Below are positions 56,928 through 64,000 of a stretch of 64,000 nucleotides of DNA, piece by piece. Where the stretch lies: contig NZ_LT629770.1 of NCBI RefSeq assembly GCF_900105335.1, positions 2,294,001 to 2,358,000 of the forward strand, given 5' to 3'. The notes under the pieces are model-generated. The model did no database searches. It was not told where the DNA came from and saw only the letters and a list, made by a program, of their open reading frames with translations. This DNA comes from Microbacterium paraoxydans. GTDB lineage: Bacteria > Actinomycetota > Actinomycetes > Actinomycetales > Microbacteriaceae. Within the stretch, counting starts at the first letter, position 1, and every line of letters starts with the position of its first letter. Both the position numbers and the translations under genes were made by a program.

Positions 56928-59485
56928 TCCGTGCCCTCCGTGTCGGCGGTCCCTGCGGCGAGCGGCAGGGAGATGACCATGGTGAGTCCGCCCCCAGGGG
57001 TGTCCTCCGGTGTCAGGCTACCGCCCATGCCCTCGGTGAATCCGCGGGAGAGGGCGAGCCCGAGCCCCAGCCCGGTCGTGTTGTCGGTGTCGCCGAAGCG
57101 CTGGAACGGCTGGAAGATCGCATCGCGCCGCTCGGGGGCGATCCCCTCGCCGCGGTCGACGATCCGGATCTCCGCCCGATCGCCCAGCCGGCTGCTCGAC
57201 ACGAGCACACGGCTGCCCGCCGGCGCGTGCCGGTGGGCGTTGGCGAGCACGTTCACGAGCACGCGCTGGAGCAGCACCGGGTCGGCGTGCAGCGGCGGGA
57301 GGTCGGGATCGAGCGCGAGCTCGACGTCGGCGGGGCCGAGGCCGAGCTCGTCCACGGCGGCGAGCACGGGGCCGGCTGCGTCGATCCGCTGCGCCGAGAC
57401 GGCGAGCACCCCCGCCTCCACCCGGCTCACGTCGAGGAGGTCGGTGACGAGGGTGGAGAGCGTCGCGAGGCTCTCGTCCGCGGTCTCCAGCAGCTCCGCG
57501 CGGTCTTCGGCGGACAGGCCGTGCGCGCCGCGGAGGCCGCCGATCGCCGCGACGGCCGAGGCGAGCGGCCGCCGCAGATCGTGACTGACGGCGGAGAGGA
57601 GGGCGCTGCGCACCTGATCGGTCTCGGCGAGAGCCTCCGCCTCCCGTGCCGTGGCTCGCAGATCGGTGTGCTCGATGGCGGCGGCGAGCTGGGCGACGAT
57701 CGCGTCGAGCAGGCGGCGCTCCGGACCGGCGATCGGCTCGCCGTTGAGCTCCAGCACGGCCCGCGGTCCCCCACCGGACGCGACCCCGACCGGGATGGTC
57801 GTGGCGCGGCCGTCCGGCACGGGCTCGCCGTCGCTCGCCAGCACCTCCCCGGACGGGGTGAGCAGCCGCACCCCGCTCAGCCCGAACGCCTCCCGCGTGC
57901 GGCTGACGAGGGCGAGCACGGCGTTGTCGCCGCGGAGGACATTCCCGGCGACGGCCGCGAGGAGCTCCGCCTCGGCGGTCGCCCGCTGCGCAGTCCGCGC
58001 CCGGCGGGCGGCCTGGTCGACGATGAGGCTCACGAGGATCGCGATGATGACGTAGAGGGTGAGCGCGAGCACGTGCAGGGGGTGCGCGATCGTGATCGTG
58101 AACAGCGGGGCGACGAAGAGGAAGTCGAGGGTGATGCCGGAGAGGACCGCCGCGAACACCGCGGGGCGGATGCCGCCGATGAGGGCGACCACCACGACGA
58201 GGAGCTGGTAGGCGAGCACCTCGGCCGTGATCGACTCCGGGCTACGGACCGTGAACATCAGCCAGGAGAGCAGCGGGCCGAACACCAGTGCCACGCCGAA
58301 CCCCAGCGCCTGACGCCGCCAGCCGAGCGCACCGCCGGTGATGCGGGGGAGGGCGAGCCGGCCGCCCGCCGCGGCGTGGGTCACGATGTGCACGTCGATA
58401 TCGCCCGAGCGGCGGATGACCTCGGCGCCGATGCCCGGCCCGGTGAGCGCGGCGGCGAGGCGGCCGCGACGACTGACCCCGATCACGAGCTGCGTGGCGT
58501 CGGCACCCTGGGCGAACTCCACCAGCGTCGCGGGGATGTCGTCGCCGACCACCTGATGGTAGCTCCCGCCGAGCGACTCGACGAGGGAGCGCTGCGCGGC
58601 CAGGGCGCCGGGGGTCTCGTCGCGCAGCCCGTCCTGGGCGGTCACGTGCACGGCGAGCAGCTCCCCGCCGGCGGACCGGGCGGCGATGCGGGCCCCGCGG
58701 CGCAGCAGCGTCTCGCCCTCCGGGCCGCCGGTGAGGGCGACGACCACCCGCTCGCGTGCCTGCCACGCTCCGGCGATGCCCTGTTCGGCGCGATAGCTGC
58801 GGAGCGCGCTGTCGACCTCGTCGGCGAGCCACAGCAGCGCGAGCTCCCGCAGCGCGGTGAGGTTGCCGAGGCGGAAGTAGTGCGAGAGCGCGGCGTCGAT
58901 GCGCTCCGCGGGGTAGACGAGGCCCGCGGCGAGGCGGTCGCGGAGCGTCTGCGGCGCGAGGTCGACGACCTCGATCTCATCGGCGGCGCGGACCACCGCG
59001 TCCGGGATGGTCTCGCGCTGGGCGATCCCGGTGATCTTCTCCACGACCGCGTTCAGCGACTCGATGTGCTGCACGTTCACGGTGGTGACGACGTCGATCC
59101 CTGCGTCCAGCAGCTCCTCGACGTCCTGCCAGCGCTTGGGGTTCCGCGAGCCGGGGGCGTTCGTGTGCGCGAACTCGTCCACGAGCGCGATCTCCGGGCC
59201 GAGGGCGAGCACCGCGTCGAGGTCGAGCTCGGAGAGGACGACCCCGCGGTGGGCGTCCTCCCGGCGCGGCACCTCGGGCAGCCCGGAGGTGAGGGCGGCC
59301 GTGGCCGCACGGCCATGGGTCTCGACGATCGCGATGACGACGTCGCGACCCTCGTCACGGAGCCTCCGGCCCTCGGCGAGCATCTCGAAGGTCTTCCCGA
59401 CGCCCGGCGCGGCGCCGAGGAGGACGCGCAGTCGCCCGCGGCGGTTCCGGTCCGTCGCGGGGCGCAGCGGCCGCTCTGCGCTCAT
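56924..59485 (-). CDS. kdpD: Potassium-sensing histidine kinase KdpD
   Basis: An 853-residue sensor. The N-terminal KdpD domain carries a Walker-like GAAPGVGKTFEMLAEGRR; it is followed by a universal-stress-like domain, four membrane helices (about 400-490), a GAF-like part and the kinase core (VSHDLRRPLASAVAAIGGLR, LVNVLANAHRHAP, TGLGLGLALSRG). It detects low potassium or turgor and phosphorylates KdpE. The length is close to the family's usual 880-900 residues. It overlaps kdpC and kdpE by four bases each. Confidence 0.95.
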   Translation of the reverse strand: MSAERPLRPATDRNRRGRLRVLLGAAPGVGKTFEMLAEGRRLRDEGRDVVIAIVETHGRAATAALTSGLPEVPRREDAHRGVVLSELDLDAVLALGPEIALVDEFAHTNAPGSRNPKRWQDVEELLDAGIDVVTTVNVQHIESLNAVVEKITGIAQRETIPDAVVRAADEIEVVDLAPQTLRDRLAAGLVYPAERIDAALSHYFRLGNLTALRELALLWLADEVDSALRSYRAEQGIAGAWQARERVVVALTGGPEGETLLRRGARIAARSAGGELLAVHVTAQDGLRDETPGALAAQRSLVESLGGSYHQVVGDDIPATLVEFAQGADATQLVIGVSRRGRLAAALTGPGIGAEVIRRSGDIDVHIVTHAAAGGRLALPRITGGALGWRRQALGFGVALVFGPLLSWLMFTVRSPESITAEVLAYQLLVVVVALIGGIRPAVFAAVLSGITLDFLFVAPLFTITIAHPLHVLALTLYVIIAILVSLIVDQAARRARTAQRATAEAELLAAVAGNVLRGDNAVLALVSRTREAFGLSGVRLLTPSGEVLASDGEPVPDGRATTIPVGVASGGGPRAVLELNGEPIAGPERRLLDAIVAQLAAAIEHTDLRATAREAEALAETDQVRSALLSAVSHDLRRPLASAVAAIGGLRGAHGLSAEDRAELLETADESLATLSTLVTDLLDVSRVEAGVLAVSAQRIDAAGPVLAAVDELGLGPADVELALDPDLPPLHADPVLLQRVLVNVLANAHRHAPAGSRVLVSSSRLGDRAEIRIVDRGEGIAPERRDAIFQPFQRFGDTDNTTGLGLGLALSRGFTEGMGGSLTPEDTPGGGLTMVISLPLAAGTADTEGTE

Positions 59486-60087
59486 GCACCCTCCCGGTCG
59501 TCGAGTGCGAGATTCAGCTCCGCGACGTTGATGCGCTCCTCGCCGAGGAACCCCAGGTCCCGCCCTTGAATCCTAGACTCCACCAGCGCCCGGACGTCGT
59601 CCTCCGGCAGGTCGCGGGCGGCGGCCACCCGCGGCACCTGGAGCAGGGCGTACGCGACGCTGATGTGCGGGTCGAGTCCGGAGCCGGACGCGGTCACGGC
59701 ATCCGCGGGCACCGCGGACGGATCGACCCCCTCCCTCGCGGCGATCTCGGCCTTCCGCGCGGCGATCTCGGCGACGAGGTCGGGATTCTCCGGCCCGAGG
59801 TTGCTGCCGCCCGACCAGGCCCCGTCGTACCCGTCGCCGGCCGCCGAGGGGCGGGACTGGAAGTACTCCGGCAGGGCCTCGCCCTCGGCATCCGTGAAGG
59901 ACTGGCCGATGAGCGCGCTGCCCCGGCCGCCGGGGAGCATCGAGCCGTTCGCCTGTGCGGGGAGGAGGAGCTGGCCGATGCCGGTGACGAGCAGCGTGTA
60001 CCCGACGCCGAGGACGAGGGTGAGGACGAGCATCGCGCGGACGGCGACACCGGCGGTGCGCATCGTGGTGCGGGTGGTGGACGACAT
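59482..60087 (-). CDS. kdpC: Potassium-transporting ATPase subunit KdpC
   Basis: A 201-residue single-pass membrane subunit. The helix (about 14-36) is followed by GSALIGQSFTDAEG, FQSRPSAAGDGYDGAWSGGS and a C-terminal DPHISVAYALLQVPRVAAAR, typical of KdpC. It joins KdpA and KdpB in the complex. A gap of 20 bp separates it from kdpB. Confidence 0.93.
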   Translation of the reverse strand: MSSTTRTTMRTAGVAVRAMLVLTLVLGVGYTLLVTGIGQLLLPAQANGSMLPGGRGSALIGQSFTDAEGEALPEYFQSRPSAAGDGYDGAWSGGSNLGPENPDLVAEIAARKAEIAAREGVDPSAVPADAVTASGSGLDPHISVAYALLQVPRVAAARDLPEDDVRALVESRIQGRDLGFLGEERINVAELNLALDDREGA

Positions 60088-60107
60088 GGCGTTCCTTTCG
60101 AGCCCGG

Positions 60108-62432
60108 TCAGAAGCCGGGGAGGAGGCTGACGAGGAGGTCGATGAGCTTGATGCCCACGAACGGGGCGATGACCCCGCCGAGGCCGTAGACGAGCAGGTT
60201 GCGCTGCAGGATCTGGGAGGCGCTCGCCGGCCGGTAGGTCACGCCACGGAGCGCGAGCGGGATGAGGAACACGATCACGATGGCGTTGAAGATGATCGCG
60301 CTCGTGACCGCCGAGGCCGGCGAGTGCAGCTGCATGATGTTCAGCGCCGCGAGTCCGGGGAACACGCCCATGAACATCGCCGGGATGATCGCGAAGTACT
60401 TCGCGATGTCGTTCGCGAGCGAGAACGTCGTCAGCGCGCCGCGGGTGATGAGCAGCTGCTTGCCGATGCGGACGATGTCGATGAGCTTGGTCGGGTCGGA
60501 ATCGAGGTCGACCATGTTGCCCGCCTCCTTGGCCGCCGAGGTGCCCGTGTTCATCGCGACGCCGACGTCGGCCTGGGCGAGTGCCGGGGCGTCGTTCGTG
60601 CCGTCCCCGGTCATCGCGACGAGGCGCCCGCCCTCCTGCTCGCGGCGGATGAGGTCGAGCTTGTCCTCAGGGGTGGCCTCGGCGAGGTAGTCGTCGACGC
60701 CGGCCTCGGCCGCGATGGCCTTCGCGGTGAGCGGGTTGTCTCCGGTGATCATGACCGTGCGGATGCCCATGCCGCGCAGTTCGTCGAACCGCTCTCGGAG
60801 GCCGTCCTTGACGATGTCCTTGAGGTGCACGACCCCGAGGATCCGATGGGTCCCTGAGCTTGTCGAAGGGCCTGAGTCCGGCTGGGTCCCTGAGCCTGTC
60901 GAAGGGCCTGAGCCGGACTGGGTCCCTGAGCTTGTCGAAGGGCCCTGCACCGCCACGACGAGGGGCGTGCCGCCGCCCGAGGCGACGTCGTCGGTGAGGG
61001 TCGTGAGCTCGTCATCGGGGGTCTGCCCCAGCCAGGCCGCCACGGCCGAGGCCGCGCCCTTGCGGATCTGCGTGCCGTCGGCGAGGTCGAGACCGCTCAT
61101 GCGCGTCTGCGCCGTGAACGGGACGACGACGGCGTCCGCCGGGGCCTGGACCCGGATCCCGCGGGCGGCGGCGAGCTCGACGATCGATGCGCCCTCCGGC
61201 GTCGGATCGGCGAGGGAGGAGAGGGCAGCCGTGCGCAGCAGCTCCGCGGCGTCCACCCCGGTGAGCGGCAGCACGGCGTGGGCGCGGCGGTTGCCGTGGG
61301 TGATGGTGCCGGTCTTGTCGAGGAGCAGCGTGGTCACGTCGCCCGCGGCCTCCACCGCCCGCCCCGACATCGCCAGCACGTTCCGCTGCACGAGCCGGTC
61401 CATGCCCGCGATGCCGATGGCGGAGAGGAGCGCGCCGATCGTGGTCGGGATGAGGCAGACGAGCAGGGCGATGAGGACGGGGATGCTCACCGGCGACGCC
61501 GCGTACGAGGCGATCGGGTTCAGCGCGAGGACCACGACGACGAACACGATCGACAGGCTCGCGAGGAGGATGTTCAGGGCGATCTCGTTCGGGGTGCGCT
61601 GTCGGCTCGCCCCTTCGACGAGGGCGATCATGCGGTCGACGAACGTCTCGCCGGGCTTCGACGTGATGCGCACGACGATCCGGTCCGACAGCACCCGGGT
61701 GCCGCCGGTGACGGCACTGCGGTCGCCGCCGGACTCGCGGACGACGGGGGCGCTCTCACCGGTGATGGCTGACTCGTCGACCGTCGCGATGCCCGCGACG
61801 ATGTCGCCGTCGCCCGGGATGAGCTCGCCCGCGGTGACGATCACGAGGTCGTCGCGCTGCAGCTCCGCCGACGACACCGTCTCCGTCGGCGCTTCGGCAA
61901 GCTCAGCGACCCACTCCGCGCCCCCCTGGGTCCCCGAGCCGAGGCCTTGGGTCCCTGAGCCGAGGCCCCGGGTCGCTGAGCCGAGGCCCCGGGTCCCCGA
62001 GCCGAGGCCTTGGGTCCCTGAGCTTGTCGAAGGGCCCACCACCCGCCGCGCCATCGTCTGGGTGCGGGTGTTCCGCAGGCTCGCGGCCTGGGCCTTGCCC
62101 CGCCCCTCGGCGACCGACTCCGCGACGTTCGCGAAGAACACGGTCAGCCAGAGCCAGATCGCGATGCCCCAGGTGAACGCGGCCGGGACGGGGGTGCCGC
62201 CGGAGGGGGCGGGCCCGCCGAGGAAGGGCTCCGCGATCGCGAGGACGGTCGTGAACGCGGCGCCGACCCACACGAGGAGCATCACGGGGTTGCGCACGAG
62301 CGTCGCGGGGTTGAGCTTCCGGAGCGCGCCGGGGAGCGCCTGAGCGAGCTGGGCGCCGCCGAAGGAGCGCGGCGGGCGGGCCGCGACGGCGGGGGCGTCC
62401 TGCTGTTCGGGAGGGGTGGTCAGGAGGGTCAT
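60108..62432 (-). CDS. kdpB: Potassium-transporting ATPase subunit KdpB with two repeat insertions
   Basis: A 774-residue P-type ATPase subunit; the usual length is about 680-720. [21 protein letters not shown] and [17 protein letters not shown] are intact. Two low-complexity inserts are encoded by short tandem repeats. Residues about 133-170 (GPSTSSGT, then GLGSGT repeats) lie at the entry to the actuator domain, and residues about 496-528 (three [13 protein letters not shown] units) lie just before VVHLKDIVK. The frame stays open throughout, so the pump is probably functional. It starts three bases after kdpA. Confidence 0.92.
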   Translation of the reverse strand: MTLLTTPPEQQDAPAVAARPPRSFGGAQLAQALPGALRKLNPATLVRNPVMLLVWVGAAFTTVLAIAEPFLGGPAPSGGTPVPAAFTWGIAIWLWLTVFFANVAESVAEGRGKAQAASLRNTRTQTMARRVVGPSTSSGTQGLGSGTRGLGSATRGLGSGTQGLGSGTQGGAEWVAELAEAPTETVSSAELQRDDLVIVTAGELIPGDGDIVAGIATVDESAITGESAPVVRESGGDRSAVTGGTRVLSDRIVVRITSKPGETFVDRMIALVEGASRQRTPNEIALNILLASLSIVFVVVVLALNPIASYAASPVSIPVLIALLVCLIPTTIGALLSAIGIAGMDRLVQRNVLAMSGRAVEAAGDVTTLLLDKTGTITHGNRRAHAVLPLTGVDAAELLRTAALSSLADPTPEGASIVELAAARGIRVQAPADAVVVPFTAQTRMSGLDLADGTQIRKGAASAVAAWLGQTPDDELTTLTDDVASGGGTPLVVAVQGPSTSSGTQSGSGPSTGSGTQPDSGPSTSSGTHRILGVVHLKDIVKDGLRERFDELRGMGIRTVMITGDNPLTAKAIAAEAGVDDYLAEATPEDKLDLIRREQEGGRLVAMTGDGTNDAPALAQADVGVAMNTGTSAAKEAGNMVDLDSDPTKLIDIVRIGKQLLITRGALTTFSLANDIAKYFAIIPAMFMGVFPGLAALNIMQLHSPASAVTSAIIFNAIVIVFLIPLALRGVTYRPASASQILQRNLLVYGLGGVIAPFVGIKLIDLLVSLLPGF
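60848..60942. repeat. Three 36-bp-spaced repeats in kdpB
   Basis: GGGTCCCTGAGC(T/C)TGTCG with AAGGG occurs at 60848, 60884 and 60920, exactly 36 bp apart and in frame. Confidence 0.88.
61892..62034. repeat. Inverted copy plus five direct repeats in kdpB
   Basis: An inverted copy at 61892-61912 (CTTCGGCAAGCTCAGCGACCC is its plus-strand form, 21 bases; core CAAGCTCAGCGACCC) is followed by four 21-bp units at 61928, 61949, 61970 and 61991 and a fifth unit at 62012 of the TGAGCTTGTCG type. All are in frame. Confidence 0.82.
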
Positions 62433-62434
62433 GG

Positions 62435-64000
62435 TCAGAGTCCTTCGGCGAGCGGTCCCAGTGCGAGCACGGGGAAGTAGGTGAGGGCCGTCACGACGAC
62501 GGTCACGGTGAGGAGCAGGCCGACGAACTGCGGCCGGTGAGTGGGGAGCGTGCCGGTCGTGGCCGGCACCCGCTCCTGTGCGGCGAACGATCCCGCGAGG
62601 GCCAGCACGAGCACGATCGGGAGGAAGCGCCCGAGCAGCATCGCGGCGCCCAGGGCGGTGTTGAACCACGGGGTGTTCGCGGTGAGGCCGGCGAACGCGG
62701 AGCCGTTGTTGTTCGCGGCGGAGGTGAACGCATAGAGCACCTCGCTCATGCCGTGCACGCCCGGGTTGAGGATGCTCGTGGACTCCACGTCCTCCCGGAT
62801 GCCAGGGATCGCGAAGCTCAGGGCCGTGCCGCCGAGGACGAGCACCGGGACCACGAGGATGTAGAGGCTCGCGAGGGTCATCTCCCGCGGTCCGATGCGC
62901 TTCCCGAGCCACTCCGGGGTGCGGCCGACGAGCAGCCCGCCGACGAAGACCGCGACGATCGCGAGCACGAGCATCCCGTACAGACCGGAGCCGACGCCGC
63001 CCGGAGCGACCTCGCCGAGCATCATGTTCAGCATCGGCATCATGCCGCCGAGCGCGGTGTACGAGTCGTGCATCGAGTTCACCGCCCCGGTCGAGGTGAG
63101 GGTGCTCGCGCTGCCGAAGAGGGTCGAGCCGAGGATGCCGAAGCGCTGCTCCTTGCCCTCCATCGCGGCCCCGGCGAGTTCGGGCGCGGCCCCGCGTCCC
63201 GCCAGTTCCAGGGCCGAGAGTGCGGCGAGCGAGGCGAGGAACAGGGTGCCCATGACCGCGACGATCGCGTACCCCTGGCGGTGGTCGCCGACCAGTCGGC
63301 CGAACGTGCGGGGGAGGGCGAACGGGATCACCAGGATCAGCAGCACCTCGAGGAGGTTGGTCCACCCGGTCGGGTTCTCGAAGGGGTGGGCGGAGTTGGC
63401 GTTGAAGAAGCCGCCGCCGTTGGTGCCGAGCAGCTTGATGGCCTCCTGCGACGCGACCGGACCGCCGGGGATCGTCTGCGTGCCGCCGGAGACCGTGGCG
63501 ACGTCGGTGAAGCCGTTCACGTTCTGGATCACGCCGCCCGCGAGCAGGGCCACCGCGCCGATCAGGGCGAGCGGGAGCAGCAGCCGCCCCAGGCCACGGG
63601 TGAGGTCGACCCAGAAGTTGCCGATCGTCGCGGAGCCACGGCGCGCGAGACCGCGGATCAGGGCGATGGCGATGGTGAGGCCGACGGCGGCGGAGACGAA
63701 GTTCTGCACCGTGAGGCCCGCGAGCTGCACCGTGTAGCCCATGGTCTGCTCGGGCGAGTACGACTGCCAGTTGGTGTTCGCGACGAAGGACGCGGCGGTG
63801 TTGAACGCGAGTCCCTCCGGCACGGCGGGCAGGCCGAGCGACGCGGGGAGGAAGGCCTGGAGCCGCTGCAGCCCGTAGACGAGCAGGAGGCCGACGAGCG
63901 AGAACAGCAGCACGCTGCGGGCGTAGGCGCGCCAGGTCTGCTCGGAGCGGGGGTCGACGCCGATCACCCGGTAGAGCCCGCGCTCGATGCGCAGGTCGCG
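62435..64000 (-). CDS. kdpA: Potassium-transporting ATPase subunit KdpA, 5' end cut
   Basis: At least 521 residues of the potassium channel-like subunit are present. The frame is open to the right edge ([17 protein letters not shown]), where about 40-50 N-terminal residues are missing. Selectivity-loop-type segments are visible: [36 protein letters not shown], and [19 protein letters not shown]. About nine helices remain. It lies first in the visible kdpABCDE run, next to kdpB. A kdpF or the operon promoter would lie beyond the window. Confidence 0.95.
   Translation of the reverse strand, partial: RDLRIERGLYRVIGVDPRSEQTWRAYARSVLLFSLVGLLLVYGLQRLQAFLPASLGLPAVPEGLAFNTAASFVANTNWQSYSPEQTMGYTVQLAGLTVQNFVSAAVGLTIAIALIRGLARRGSATIGNFWVDLTRGLGRLLLPLALIGAVALLAGGVIQNVNGFTDVATVSGGTQTIPGGPVASQEAIKLLGTNGGGFFNANSAHPFENPTGWTNLLEVLLILVIPFALPRTFGRLVGDHRQGYAIVAVMGTLFLASLAALSALELAGRGAAPELAGAAMEGKEQRFGILGSTLFGSASTLTSTGAVNSMHDSYTALGGMMPMLNMMLGEVAPGGVGSGLYGMLVLAIVAVFVGGLLVGRTPEWLGKRIGPREMTLASLYILVVPVLVLGGTALSFAIPGIREDVESTSILNPGVHGMSEVLYAFTSAANNNGSAFAGLTANTPWFNTALGAAMLLGRFLPIVLVLALAGSFAAQERVPATTGTLPTHRPQFVGLLLTVTVVVTALTYFPVLALGPLAEGL

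Noticed and set aside
60848..62034. CRISPR array
   Set aside because: The repeats are inside the kdpB frame, have spacers of only 0-15 bp that are themselves similar, and no cas genes are near.

Overview
The window is high-GC DNA with GTG starts, ATGA/GTGA gene overlaps, leaderless-looking promoters and a DtxR/IdeR-type iron box. Together with small proteins I associate with Microbacteriaceae, this points to a chromosome segment of an actinobacterium close to Microbacterium. That assignment is inference from gene content; no rRNA or tRNA was seen.

Positions 1-18.9 kb are accessory. Small genes and a mobile-type sigma factor (456-1822) are followed by a copper module (2147-8943). The copper module has a minus-strand run csoR, HMA chaperone, CPH-type P1B ATPase, DUF6153, DUF305 lipoprotein, BNR-repeat lipoprotein and small membrane proteins, plus a plus-strand cytosolic copper-storage protein with a membrane DUF305 protein. 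A cadmium/divalent-metal module (9265-12684) carries cmtR, an SPC-type P1B ATPase, cadD and an lspA paralogue, and ends in a truncated arsenite-permease-like fragment. A 5.26-kb transposon (13343-18604) has 48-bp terminal inverted repeats and a perfect 8-bp target duplication. It carries tniA, tniB, a serine resolvase, a MerR-family regulator, a thioredoxin-like DF protein and a flavoprotein disulfide reductase. Four copies of one 22-bp palindrome sit at the edges of the metal modules.

Positions 18.9-64 kb look like host backbone. Features include an ArsR-AHSA1 pair; an amine-oxidase-like flavoprotein whose domain order appears circularly permuted; RNase HI; an M4 protease next to its emfourin-type inhibitor; and a two-component system divergent from a D,D-carboxypeptidase, alanine racemase and D-Ala ligase set resembling Van cassettes. 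A Ski2-like helicase, a Roadblock-GTPase-Roadblock operon, deoD, an AlkD-like protein, a FUSC transporter, a LuxR-type AAA regulator and cspA follow. Eight genes for two iron-siderophore ABC systems plus a siderophore-interacting reductase come next, then a TetR/hydrolase divergon and kdpABCDE, with kdpA cut by the right edge.

Intergenic and intragenic repeats are notable. Three nested hairpins bounded by TTCGAATCGC/GCGATTCGAA lie after genes, a second hairpin family flanks a small gene at 24 kb, and in-frame tandem copies of a GGGTCCCTGAGC-type repeat interrupt the helicase gene and, at two places, kdpB.
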